Below are positions 1 through 7,946 of a DNA stretch of 16,479 nucleotides, piece after piece (positions within the stretch are counted from its first letter, which is position 1; the number at the start of each line of letters is the position of its first letter). The stretch comes from DATGIQ01 sp035295665. Its GTDB lineage: Bacteria; Planctomycetota; Planctomycetia; Gemmatales; Gemmataceae. A model generated the notes under the pieces. It worked only from the letters and a program-made list of their open reading frames with translations, ran no database searches and was not told the DNA's origin. Made by a program: the position numbers and the translations under genes. The stretch is from assembly GCA_035295665.1 (NCBI GenBank), contig DATGIQ010000322.1, positions 1 to 16,479 of the forward strand, read 5' to 3'.

Positions 1-21
1 GCAGACGTAACCGACAGCGAG

Positions 22-100
22 CGGAACGATCAGCAGTCGGTTCGATTCAACAAAAACGGAACGATCAGCTGTCGGAAAAAACGGAACGATCAGCTGTCGG
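22..100. repeat. Three short direct repeats, two of them in tandem
   Basis: A 19-base unit, cggaacgatcagctgtcgg, occurs at 57-75 and 82-100. A one-base variant (cagcag for cagctg) is at 22-40. The last two copies each carry a leading run of A, so 52-75 and 76-100 form a 24/25-base tandem pair. An inverted partner of the last eight bases (ccgacagc) is at 11-18. The cluster lies just past the 3' end of the outer-membrane protein gene and may continue beyond the left edge. Its function is unknown; on the minus strand the A-runs become T-runs after the stop codon, so a role in 3' end formation is possible. Confidence 0.7.
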
Positions 101-119
101 TTCGCAGTTAGGGAAGCAT

Positions 120-1247
120 TCAGAACCCGACTTCGGCCCGCATGAAGATTCCTTGCGTGGTCAGCTCGGCCCGGGAGTCGGCGGCTTCGCCAATCGTCCA
201 CCACCGCTCGAACTCATAACCGAGGGCAAACCGAGTTCGGCCATACCACGGTGCCCAGTTCAGCCCGGCCTGCACGTGGAGCACGGGCACGGCCTGGGTA
301 TGGTGGACCAGGGTCGCGCCCCCGGCCACGGAGGTGTCATCCGCGACGATCCTCTCGAAACCTTGGCTGATTTGCCCAATCACCGATGCCCCTTCAAGTC
401 GGAGAAAAAGTCCCAGGCCGGGAATATCTAGCGTCCGCCAGAGATCGAGCCCGACATGGGGCCCGGCGCCGATGAAATGGTTCGTCGTACTTTCCTCGCG
501 AAAGAATCCGACGGCCAGCGAATCAAAATAGACATTGGCCAGGCGAACTCCCGCCCGCCATTTCATGTCCCAATGCGGGTCCAGGCTGAACTCCCGGCTG
601 CCGTAATCGAGATCGATGGCATGCATATCAAGCCGGCTCTTGAGAAAACCATCGTCGCCGAAATCAAAATACGGAATGACATCGCGGCCCTCGGTGACCA
701 GGAAACGGTACGAAAGCAAGAGCTCCCCAAAGCCCTCGGGAAAACGGTAGCCCAGCTCGAAACGCGGCGCTCCGGTCCAATCGAGCTCAGCCGTCGGCAG
801 GTGTACCAGGTTCGGGAGAAACCCCTGGATGCCCGGCTCCTGAAGGATCGGGCTGTTGATGGCGACAGGAGCTTGCAGGCGGTTCTTGATCTGGGGCGCG
901 ACCACGTTGAGCTCCAGGGCCCAGAAGCAGCCGGGTCCCGGGGAATGGGGCCGATCCAGAAGAGGGTCCCCACGCAGGAGCGGACCGTTGTTATCCTGGT
1001 AAGGGGAAATTGGCGTGTACAGCAATGCCGGCGGCATTAAGGGAGCAGGGCTGATTGGAGAAGACGCCGGATACTGCGGCACAGTTTCCGGACTCTGGCC
1101 TCCCGGTGCCGGAGCAGGGGAATTGGAAGCCGACGGAACCACCGGCACGGGGGTGGGCGGCAATTCTTGACCATACCCATGAAGGCTCCACAGAATCGCC
1201 CCCAGCGCAGCCACGCCGGACAGCATGCGAACCTTGCCGGTCGTCAT
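120..1247 (-). CDS. Outer-membrane beta-barrel protein (BBP7/Lpg1974-like)
   Basis: Predicted 375-residue secreted outer-membrane protein. The ATG at 1247 is chosen over an upstream in-frame ATG at 1394 because a strong Shine-Dalgarno (GGGGAGGG on the minus strand, 1255-1262) lies 7 bases before it and a signal peptide follows at once: basic MTTGKVR, then a hydrophobic stretch ending WSLHGYGQ. After a Pro/Ser-rich leader (about residues 30-100) comes a region with alternating aromatic and polar residues typical of beta strands, including motifs such as WRAGVRLANVYFDS and FIGAGPHVGLDLWR. The chain ends in Phe (RAEVGF), the usual terminal signature of barrel proteins. The planctomycete BBP7 family and the Legionella Lpg1974-like porins are the closest matches I recognise. 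Whether it forms a pore is inference. It is transcribed alone, divergently from the adaptor gene. Confidence 0.75.
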   Translation of the reverse strand: MTTGKVRMLSGVAALGAILWSLHGYGQELPPTPVPVVPSASNSPAPAPGGQSPETVPQYPASSPISPAPLMPPALLYTPISPYQDNNGPLLRGDPLLDRPHSPGPGCFWALELNVVAPQIKNRLQAPVAINSPILQEPGIQGFLPNLVHLPTAELDWTGAPRFELGYRFPEGFGELLLSYRFLVTEGRDVIPYFDFGDDGFLKSRLDMHAIDLDYGSREFSLDPHWDMKWRAGVRLANVYFDSLAVGFFREESTTNHFIGAGPHVGLDLWRTLDIPGLGLFLRLEGASVIGQISQGFERIVADDTSVAGGATLVHHTQAVPVLHVQAGLNWAPWYGRTRFALGYEFERWWTIGEAADSRAELTTQGIFMRAEVGF

Positions 1248-1678
1248 ACGAAAACCCTCCCCAGTCGGAATCGTGGGATGCGAGTGGGAAGACTGGATTG
1301 CCGCTTCTCGCCGACAAAGTCCGCCTCCATATCTTAGTTCTAGACCCAAAGCAAGAGCTTTCTGGGCATGCCGCAGTGGGCTCCCGGCGATCACGGTGGC
1401 GGCCGCGAGACCATCTCTCCTGACCCACCGGAGTTGCCCTGCTCAGTTAGACGTGCTGTTAATCGTATGTTGTCAAAGACTTATGGAAATCTGGAACCAG
1501 TGGCACGGGGATTGCCGGAAGCAACGGCGTGCAGCTCCCTGCTTGGTATTCATCAGCGAGAATTTGCAGTGATCCACGGCGGACGATCAAGGTGTCGCAA
1601 TCGGCAGCCGATGCCCCGGCTCGAGTTGGCGCTCCGGCCGGCCAGCCGGCTTGGCTGCCACTCTTTCAGGAGCGTCCC
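1248..1678. other. Divergent intergenic spacer
   Basis: These 431 bases separate the leftward outer-membrane protein gene from the rightward adaptor gene and must hold both promoters. Open reading frames here are overlapping shadows without start signals. A TTGTCA hexamer at 1470-1475 could be a -35 element toward the right, but no convincing -10 lies at the right distance. I see no RNA gene or strong hairpin. Confidence 0.5.
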
Positions 1679-3166
1679 ATGAAGTTCCGCACCGGCAAGT
1701 GGTTCCCGCTGGCAGCGATGATCTTGGGCGTGCTCATCGTGGTAGCACTGGCGGCCGCAGCCATGCCGCTGGTTGGACTTCCTCCGATCCACGACTGGTG
1801 GAAGCGGTCGGCGCCTTCCGCGTCCCCTTCCGCCGAATCCGAGCCCTCGGCGGAGCTGGTACCGGGCCAACCGGATACTCTGCGCCTCGTCCCCGCTGTG
1901 ATCCAGAAACTCGGCATTCACGTAGCCGAGGTCAAGCAGCTATCCTCTTCCGGACAGCTGGAACCACCCCACCGTACCACATCGGTGGATGCCGACGGCT
2001 GGACGAAGGCCCAGGTTACCGAGGCGACGCAATCAGGCATCTTGCACCTGTTTGGGACGCTCGGTTGGGACACCAATCACCTGGCCCAGATCCGATCCCG
2101 CTTTCCCGGCGAAGTCGTTGAGATCGGCACCGTCGCGGAGAGCGCGCAGTCATCGTTGCAAACCGTTTCTCGTCCCCTGCGTTATGGTGACAAGGTCACG
2201 GAAGGCCAGCTCTTGGTTGTGGTTTGGAATACCGATCTGGGCAACAAAAAGAATGACTTGGTGGACGCGATCACCCAGCTTCGGCTGGACCGGCAAAACC
2301 TCAAACGGGTCGAAGACGCCTACCGGAAGGCGGCGCAAACCGACGTTCAGCTGGAGCAGGCCAAGCGGAGTGTCGAAGCCTCGATGAATCGCGTCGCCGC
2401 CGTCGAGGCCACGCTCCGGGCCTGGCGGGTGCCGGAACAAGAAATCAAAGCCGTGGAGCAAGAGGCTGAGCGGATTGCCGAACGCAAAGGCCAACGCGAT
2501 GTGGAACAGGAAAGGCTTTGGCCGCGCGTGGAGATGCGGGCTCCCTTTGATGGCGTGATTGTGGAGAAGAGCGTGGCGCTGCATAATTTTGTGGACACCT
2601 CCACCGACCTCTTCAAGATTGCCAAGCTCGATAAGCTGAACGTCTTTGCCAACGCCTACGAGGAAGATTTGCCGACCCTGCTGGCCCTGAAGCCAGAGCA
2701 ACGGCGGTGGCAGATCCGTTTGGAAGGCGATCCCAATGCCAAGCCCCTGTCCGGCACCATCGACGTGATCGGCTACTCTGTGGACCCGAACCAGCACACG
2801 GCGATCGTCATGGGACAGGTAGATAACCCAGACGAACGGCTGAGGGCTGTGCAGTCCATCACCGCCAGTGTAGCCTTACCTCCCAAACCGGACGAAGTCA
2901 TCATTCCGACATCGGCCCTGGTCGAAGATGGGCGTGAGAGCATCGTCTTCGTTCAGCCGGATCTGACCAAGCCCTACTTCCGGCAGCAGCAGGTGGTGGT
3001 GGCCCGACGCGAGCGCGAGGTGGTCTTTCTCTCCACGGCCTCGAAGCCGGATCGTTCCCGAACGGAGCCTTCCTTGCAACCGGGAAAGACTTGGGTGGTG
3101 GCATCGGGTTCGGTGGAGCTGAAAGCGGCGCTGGAAGATCTCCAGCCTGGAGCGAAACAGAAGTAG
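1679..3166 (+). CDS. HlyD/RND-type efflux periplasmic adaptor subunit
   Basis: A 495-residue membrane-fusion (periplasmic adaptor) protein, expected to link an inner-membrane pump to an outer-membrane channel. The start is the ATG at 1679, with AGGAG at 1668-1672 six bases before it, rather than an upstream in-frame codon. Order of parts: one N-terminal membrane anchor (about residues 8-30, no lipobox Cys); a Ser/Pro/Glu linker; the first half of a lipoyl-like domain (GEVVEIGTV, then RYGDKVTEGQLLVVV); a long alpha-helical coiled-coil hairpin rich in Gln, Arg, Lys and Glu (about 192-280); the second lipoyl half (MRAPFDGVIVEKSV, about 286-299); a beta-barrel domain (LNVFANAYEEDLPTL) and a membrane-proximal domain (IIPTSALVEDG). 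The length is slightly above the family norm. No transporter or TolC-like gene is adjacent, so the substrate cannot be named. Confidence 0.88.
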   Translation: MKFRTGKWFPLAAMILGVLIVVALAAAAMPLVGLPPIHDWWKRSAPSASPSAESEPSAELVPGQPDTLRLVPAVIQKLGIHVAEVKQLSSSGQLEPPHRTTSVDADGWTKAQVTEATQSGILHLFGTLGWDTNHLAQIRSRFPGEVVEIGTVAESAQSSLQTVSRPLRYGDKVTEGQLLVVVWNTDLGNKKNDLVDAITQLRLDRQNLKRVEDAYRKAAQTDVQLEQAKRSVEASMNRVAAVEATLRAWRVPEQEIKAVEQEAERIAERKGQRDVEQERLWPRVEMRAPFDGVIVEKSVALHNFVDTSTDLFKIAKLDKLNVFANAYEEDLPTLLALKPEQRRWQIRLEGDPNAKPLSGTIDVIGYSVDPNQHTAIVMGQVDNPDERLRAVQSITASVALPPKPDEVIIPTSALVEDGRESIVFVQPDLTKPYFRQQQVVVARREREVVFLSTASKPDRSRTEPSLQPGKTWVVASGSVELKAALEDLQPGAKQK

Positions 3167-3231
3167 AGCAAGGACAGGGAGCAGCGACTCTCACTCTTTC
3201 ACACTGCTGACTGATCGCAGCGGTCGCTTCT

Positions 3232-3403
3232 TCAATTGTCCCGTGGGACGATATAGCTGCGGACCGCGGTAGCGACGACATAACCGCCGGGCAGTACTTT
3301 CGCGATGGCTCTGGTAGATGGCCTCGAGCCGATGGTTATGAAAGCTCTCCCACAGGCCGCAGACCTCGACGTATGGGTCGAGCCCCGGAAATGGTGATTT
3401 CAT
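3232..3403 (-). pseudogene. Truncated, frameshifted DUF4058 gene start
   Basis: From the ATG at 3403 the frame reads MKSPFPGLDPYVE, then GLWESFHNHRLEAIYQS, the characteristic N-terminus of DUF4058 proteins (usually well over 200 residues). The original frame then runs into Arg-rich nonsense and stops at 3191. Moving by one base after YQS gives IAKVLPGGYVVATAVRSYIV, the expected family continuation, which soon stops at 3232. One extra C in the AGCC near the junction would explain the shift. A ribosome-binding-like GGAGG precedes the ATG. The rest of the gene is absent: the sequence runs into the 3' flank of the adaptor gene. This is a decayed remnant and is unlikely to yield a working protein. 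DUF4058 has no established function. Confidence 0.72.
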
Positions 3404-3497
3404 ACGCCATTCTTCCTCCGGCGCTGGGCGGAGTTGGGCCCTACGCTACCGCGCCGCCGGCGGGCAGAGAAGCCCATTCGGATGAATTCCGCTTTAC

Positions 3498-5195
3498 TCA
3501 AGAAATAATCTGACGTCGCCGGGCAATGTAATCCCAGACGACATACCGATCCAGATCGGCACCCGCAGTGAAGAAGACCCGCCCGCGGGTCGATTCCGCG
3601 ACCTGGTAGGCAAAGCGCACATCTTCTTCCGTCTGATTCCAGTTGGACAGAAGAAAAATATTGATGGTGATCCCCTCACGCGAACAGAGCTGCGCTTCCC
3701 GAAGCGTGGCCGATTCGGTGCGTGGATGCGGCGGATAAAGCAGATAGAGCCATTCACTCTCAAAATGAGCCGTCGGCAAGCCATCGGTGATCATGATGAT
3801 CTGGCGATTGGGCGTATCTTGGGCCACCAGGTATTTGCGGGCCAATTGCAATCCATGTTGAATGTTGGTGAAGTGCGGGGGAACAAGCAGCTCGCTGACA
3901 TTGGGATCCCCCATGTTATAGCGGCGCATCACCGTCGGCTCGTACACCGTGACCGGCTTGGGCATGAGCGTAGCCAACTCCGAGACGTGTCGCGGTTTGG
4001 CGAACGAGTACATCTCGATGAATTGCAAGAAGTCACCAGGGTATTCGCTCTTGATCAAGCCGTCTAGTGCCAAGCCCATGCGTTTGACGTTGAAGTACAG
4101 GTTGCCGTAGCGCATGGACCCACTCATATCCAGCAGCACGGCCGTCGCGCACTTGGGGTTGTTGCGGGTACGGTGGATTTCGATGTCGTCGGGCTTGAGG
4201 CGAATCGGTAAGCCGGGGCCGTTTCGCAGCATGGCATTGAGGAGGGAAGCCGGGATATCCATGTGCGTGACGGAGTCGCCAAACTCATAGCTCTTGGTCC
4301 GCTGCGTCTCGATGGCACCTTCGCCGGCCACCGGGCCCTGGTGCCGCCCCGAGCGCGAAGCCTGCAGGGCACTGAAGATTTCCGTCAGCAGCCGGGATTG
4401 AAATAGCCGATAGGCCTTCGGTGTTAGCTGGAAACCGCGCTTGGTCTCTTCCAACCCCTGGCGCTCGGCCATTTCTCGCAAGTAGTCCTCAATCTGCTGC
4501 TGGAGAGCGCTTAGCCGTTCGATGTCCCCCGGCTCCGCGAATTCGGCCAACTCTTCCAAATCGATGATGCCAATCTGGGCCGTCTTGGCGGCCTCTTCGA
4601 GCTGCTGGAGAAGGCGATCAATCATCTCCAGCTCTTCCTTGATTTCGAGGGCTTGGGGAATGGTCAACGCCGTGCGGCCGGTGAACTGGTATTTGGCGGC
4701 CAATTCATCGATCTGGTATTGATCGCCCAAGTGATCCACCAACTTCAGGAGCTGACGAGCAAACGGGCTGCGTTCTTCGGCGGCGTACCACAACTGTTCC
4801 AGGTCGCGGAGCTGCTCTTCACGGACGGCCTGCTCATAGCGGCGGGCGAGTTTCGGCGGCGGGCGGAGCTGGTCCGCTGCGTCGCGGTATTGCTTCTGGG
4901 CTTCTGCCTGGACGCGGTCGGTTTCGTAGGTTTCGAGGATCTTCCGTTTTCGTTCGCGGAGCATCTCCATCAAGGCAGCGAGGCTCGGTCCGAGACCGCG
5001 AATCTGGCTCGGATCGATTCGGACAGCGCGGGCCAATTCCTCCTCGGTGAGGTGGCGGGTGTTGCCGTAGAGCAGTAGGTGCTCGAATGCCGGGGAAAGC
5101 ATGTCCGGCGGCGGGGCCGTCGGGCTGGGGAAGTGGATTGGGTCGAACTTCTGGTAGGTGTGAATGATGCCGCCGAGGCGGCTGGAGGTGCTCAT
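3498..5195 (-). CDS. vWA domain protein, partner of the upstream AAA+ ATPase
   Basis: A 565-residue cytoplasmic protein with no signal peptide or membrane segment. Residues about 30-270 are strongly helical and charged (many Glu, Arg, Gln and Leu), suggesting coiled coils. The C-terminal part, from about residue 345, is a von Willebrand factor A domain. Its metal-binding MIDAS motif is intact: LLDMSGSM with Asp356, Ser358 and Ser360, and a later MITDGLPT with Asp471. It lies 60 bases downstream of the AAA+ gene on the same strand, so the two are almost certainly co-transcribed. MoxR/ChlI-type ATPases are commonly paired with vWA proteins, as in magnesium chelatase (ChlI/ChlD) and related remodelling systems, where the vWA subunit recruits the target. 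The target here is unknown. The start ATG at 5195 has only a weak purine-rich leader, GGGAATTCTC. Confidence 0.85.
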   Translation of the reverse strand: MSTSSRLGGIIHTYQKFDPIHFPSPTAPPPDMLSPAFEHLLLYGNTRHLTEEELARAVRIDPSQIRGLGPSLAALMEMLRERKRKILETYETDRVQAEAQKQYRDAADQLRPPPKLARRYEQAVREEQLRDLEQLWYAAEERSPFARQLLKLVDHLGDQYQIDELAAKYQFTGRTALTIPQALEIKEELEMIDRLLQQLEEAAKTAQIGIIDLEELAEFAEPGDIERLSALQQQIEDYLREMAERQGLEETKRGFQLTPKAYRLFQSRLLTEIFSALQASRSGRHQGPVAGEGAIETQRTKSYEFGDSVTHMDIPASLLNAMLRNGPGLPIRLKPDDIEIHRTRNNPKCATAVLLDMSGSMRYGNLYFNVKRMGLALDGLIKSEYPGDFLQFIEMYSFAKPRHVSELATLMPKPVTVYEPTVMRRYNMGDPNVSELLVPPHFTNIQHGLQLARKYLVAQDTPNRQIIMITDGLPTAHFESEWLYLLYPPHPRTESATLREAQLCSREGITINIFLLSNWNQTEEDVRFAYQVAESTRGRVFFTAGADLDRYVVWDYIARRRQIIS

Positions 5196-5255
5196 GAGAA
5201 TTCCCTAATGGGGATCAAAGGCAAACGTTACGCTACATATTTCCGGGTGGTCGCC

Positions 5256-6674
5256 TTATCGGATTTCGTACGTAATCCTTCCATGCTTCTGCGACCGCGA
5301 GATGCGATCACTGGCGTACAGCCCGGCCAGCACGAATTCGATGCAAGAGGCACGCACGGCTTCGCTTTCGCTGGGATTGACCTCGAACGCCTTGTCCCAT
5401 GCCTTGGGCACACGCTTGAGGCGTTCCGCATAGTGCGCGGAGGGAAGCGCGTCGCCGACCTCGATCTTGACTCCCTTCCCGAAGACTTCGACGATCTCCT
5501 GAAGACCATGCTTGTCCACGTATTCATCGAAAACGGTGCGGATCGCCTCCGCCTGAATCGCTTCGAGCACCTGCCGTTCGGTCATTTGATGGCTGCCCAT
5601 CATGTCGAGTTCGAGCTTGCCCAACGAGGAGGAATACAGATGCCCCAGGTCGCTAATCCGGGGCACCGCGGGTCGTTCGCCCAGCCGGACGCCTCTCTGG
5701 CGGGCGCTGGCCACCAGGGTGCGGTAGTTGGCGATGCTGAATCGTGCGCTGACCCCGGACTGCTGATCCACAAATTTCGATTTGCGAGCACATATGCTTA
5801 TCTGTTCGATGATTTCCTTCATGAAATACGGGATCACGACCGGATATTCGCCATCAAGGCTCAGGCCGGCTTCTTGTTCCATGATCTCGATGCCGAGGGC
5901 CCGGTCACGCGGGTAGTGCGTCTGGATCAGCGAACCGATCCGGTCCTTGAGCTGGGGAATGACCTTGCCACTGCGGTTGTACGTGGCCGGGTTGGCGGAA
6001 AAAAGGATCAGCACGTCGATATCGAACTGCACTGGATAGCCACGGATCTGGACATCGCGCTCTTCCAGAATGTTGAACAGCCCGACCTGAACCAGTTCGT
6101 CCAGCTCCGGAATCTCGTTCATGGCAAAGATGCCGCGGTGCATGCGCGGGATGAGCCCGAAGTGCAACGCCTCCTCCGCGGCCATGCTGGTGCCGCCGGC
6201 GAGCTTGGCCGGATCGATTTCGCCGATGATGTCCGCGAACTTGGTACCCGGAGCGAGGCGCTCGGCGTAACGCTGCTTCCGCGGCCACCACGCGATGGGA
6301 ATCTTTTCTTCCGGCAACTCGGCCACCATCTGTTTACAGACCTTGCTGATTGGCCGATAGGGATCGTCGTGAACCGGGGAAGCTGGCTCGGCGATGTAAG
6401 GAATTTCTTCATCCAGAAAACGGACCAGGGAGCGCATGAGCCGGCTCTTGGCCTGTCCCTTTTCGCCGAGAAAAAGCAGATCGTGCCCGGCGATGAGAGC
6501 GAGATTAATCTCCGGAATGACCGTATCTTCGTAGCCGATGATTCCAGGAAACAGCTCGTCTCCTTCTTTGAGCATCCGCAGGAAATTGTCGCGAATCTCC
6601 TGCTTGACCGTCTTCGAAACCCAACCGCTCTCGCGCAGTTCTTTCAAGTGGGAAGGTCGTACCTTGGCTGGCAT
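5256..6674 (-). CDS. AAA+ ATPase of the ChlI/MoxR (magnesium chelatase-like) type
   Basis: A 472-residue soluble ATPase, first gene of a two-gene operon with the vWA protein. Walker A is LFLGEKGQAKSR, with Lys76 and Ser77. The Walker B position reads GIFAMNEIPEL, so the usual Asp of the Asp-Glu pair is Asn186, with Glu187 kept. A sensor-1-like Asn is in FSANPATYN (Asn228), followed by a candidate arginine finger in LKDRIGS (Arg245). The segment VGLFNILEERDVQIRGYP is the helix-2 insert region of ChlI/MoxR relatives. The C-terminal 200 residues are helical and less recognisable. No chlorophyll or cobalamin genes are nearby, so true magnesium or cobalt chelatase activity is unsupported; a protein-remodelling role with the vWA partner is more likely. 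AGGAG lies 11 bases before the ATG. Confidence 0.85.
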   Translation of the reverse strand: MPAKVRPSHLKELRESGWVSKTVKQEIRDNFLRMLKEGDELFPGIIGYEDTVIPEINLALIAGHDLLFLGEKGQAKSRLMRSLVRFLDEEIPYIAEPASPVHDDPYRPISKVCKQMVAELPEEKIPIAWWPRKQRYAERLAPGTKFADIIGEIDPAKLAGGTSMAAEEALHFGLIPRMHRGIFAMNEIPELDELVQVGLFNILEERDVQIRGYPVQFDIDVLILFSANPATYNRSGKVIPQLKDRIGSLIQTHYPRDRALGIEIMEQEAGLSLDGEYPVVIPYFMKEIIEQISICARKSKFVDQQSGVSARFSIANYRTLVASARQRGVRLGERPAVPRISDLGHLYSSSLGKLELDMMGSHQMTERQVLEAIQAEAIRTVFDEYVDKHGLQEIVEVFGKGVKIEVGDALPSAHYAERLKRVPKAWDKAFEVNPSESEAVRASCIEFVLAGLYASDRISRSQKHGRITYEIR

Positions 6675-6793
6675 CGCGCCGTTGTCTCCTTGCAGCAGTG
6701 GCTTGTTCAGGAAATTGTGCCTCTACAAAGAAGTCGTAACGAACAAGCATCTCTTCATTGTAGACGATTGCATTCGAAACGGGCGGCGCGATT

Positions 6794-6811
6794 CGAATCC
6801 TGTCGGATTCG
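6794..6811. promoter_or_regulatory. Inverted repeat in the divergent spacer
   Basis: CGAATCC (6794-6800) and GGATTCG (6805-6811) form a perfect seven-base inverted repeat around TGTC. It lies in the 214-base spacer between the leftward AAA+/vWA operon and the rightward gene at 6889, where both promoters must sit. Two AT-rich hexamers flank it: TATATT (6824-6829) toward the right and TACAAT (complement of 6757-6762) toward the left. Neither has a good -35 partner. A regulator site or a small hairpin are both possible. Confidence 0.3.
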
Positions 6812-6888
6812 TGCTCTATCGGGTATATTAGGATTTTGAAGGACCGTTCGGTTCTGAGTCAGTCCACCGGCTACCAGGGGCCCGCTTT

Positions 6889-7824
6889 ATGGTGAACCGT
6901 GCCCAGCGAAGCTCGCGTCGATTCGTTTGGCAGGGACTGATCGTGTACGGGGCCTGCATCGTGCTGCTCGGCTCCTGCGGCGGAGTGGTATTCGCAGAAG
7001 GTCTGACGCATGCCTCGGCGGCGGCCGCGGCGGCCACCTCCATGAACGACCCCGTTGCTACGCTCAGCATCCTGTTGACGGCGAAAAGTTTTAGCCTCTG
7101 GGAAGCCGAGATAAATCTACCTTCCAATCAGGCTTCCAGAATGGACCCGGACCTTTTGGAGGGGATCGAAGACAAGGCACCCGTGCGGAGCGCCGCCGAA
7201 AACTATGCCGAAGCCCGGGCCTACAACTACCTTCTGGTCCAGGCCAACAGCACGCCGGTGGCGGCCTTTGCCAAGAGCGCACGCCGGGACCTGACGTTCG
7301 CCCACCTCTTCGAAGAGCCGGGCAAATACCGCGGCCAAATCGTTCACATCGAAGGGAGGCTAGGACGATTACGCCGCTTTGATGCACCCCGCCTGGCTGC
7401 GAAACAGGGAGTCCCCGTGCTCTACGAGGGGTGGATTTTCGGCGATGCCTATTTCAGCAACCCCTACTGCGTGATCGCCACGGCCGTGCCGCCTTCCGTT
7501 CCGCTGGGGGAATCACTCAATCACCGAGTCGCCCTGGATGGCTACTTTTTCAAGCGCTATCGGTACAAGGCAGGCGACGGCTGGCGGGACGCACCTCTTC
7601 TGATTGGCCATGCCTTGGTCGATCGCGAGGTTGCTTCCGGCGGCACCGCCGATGGTGCCTTTGCGGATTGGCTTTTCCCCGCGCTGTTGGCTGTCCTGGT
7701 AATCACAGCACTGCTGGTAGTTGGTCTGCACTGGTGGTTCCGTCATGCCGACCGGCGCATGCAGACGCACCTCGATAGGACCCGCAACCCAGGTTTTGTC
7801 GAACCCGGCTCGGATGGTCCGTGA
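6889..7824 (+). CDS. Membrane-anchored protein of unknown function
   Basis: A 311-residue protein I cannot name. A basic N-terminus (MVNRAQRSSRRF) leads into a hydrophobic segment at about residues 13-36 that ends VVFAEG, either a signal peptide or a first anchor. A second strongly hydrophobic segment at about 262-284 (ALLAVLVITALLVVGLHWWF) is followed by a basic tail. The part between should lie outside the cytoplasmic membrane if residue 36 is cleaved. It contains HLFEEPGKYRGQIVHIEGRL, which has the look of an OB-fold-type beta barrel, then NPYCVIATAVPPSVPLGE and a conserved-looking GYFFKRYRYKAGDGWRDAPL. AGGGG before the ATG is a modest ribosome site. It is the first of three rightward envelope genes, 122 bases before the next. 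The OB-fold reading is inference only. Confidence 0.75.
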   Translation: MVNRAQRSSRRFVWQGLIVYGACIVLLGSCGGVVFAEGLTHASAAAAAATSMNDPVATLSILLTAKSFSLWEAEINLPSNQASRMDPDLLEGIEDKAPVRSAAENYAEARAYNYLLVQANSTPVAAFAKSARRDLTFAHLFEEPGKYRGQIVHIEGRLGRLRRFDAPRLAAKQGVPVLYEGWIFGDAYFSNPYCVIATAVPPSVPLGESLNHRVALDGYFFKRYRYKAGDGWRDAPLLIGHALVDREVASGGTADGAFADWLFPALLAVLVITALLVVGLHWWFRHADRRMQTHLDRTRNPGFVEPGSDGP

Positions 7825-7878
7825 GGTTTCGGAGTTGCAAAGGCCTTCGGTGTCGGTCGATAATAGCTTAGGTTGCCT

Positions 7879-7911
7879 GTTTTGCCACGGTTCGCTGGAC
7901 CGCCGCAAAAC
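7879..7911. promoter_or_regulatory. Composite inverted repeat before the toroid-repeat gene
   Basis: GTTTTGC (7879-7885) pairs with GCAAAAC (7905-7911). Inside, CGGT (7888-7891) pairs with ACCG (7899-7902) around a seven-base loop. The two stems are joined by a symmetric two-by-two mismatch. It ends 35 bases before the ATG at 7947. It could be an operator, a leader hairpin, or a weak end signal for the upstream gene; there is no T-run after it. Confidence 0.35.
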
Positions 7912-7946
7912 TACGGTGAGGGCTCGAGTGGAAGGTGTCCGCCATC

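Noticed and set aside
22..100. Possible CRISPR array
   Set aside because: The repeats are only about 19 bases, the spacers are 6-16 bases and mostly A-rich, and no cas gene is nearby.
456..1040. Rightward 194-codon frame
   Set aside because: It is antisense to the outer-membrane barrel protein gene, with no ribosome site and no recognisable motif.
1470..1498. Promoter with TTGTCA as -35 for the adaptor gene
   Set aside because: No acceptable -10 hexamer lies 16-18 bases downstream.
5256..6674. Annotation as magnesium chelatase subunit for chlorophyll synthesis
   Set aside because: It has only ATPase-family similarity. No pigment genes are present and the Walker B residue differs.
5079..6839. 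Long rightward open frame of 586 codons
   Set aside because: It lies opposite the AAA+ ATPase gene, whose motifs are clear. Its own translation shows no family motif and reflects codon bias of the true gene.
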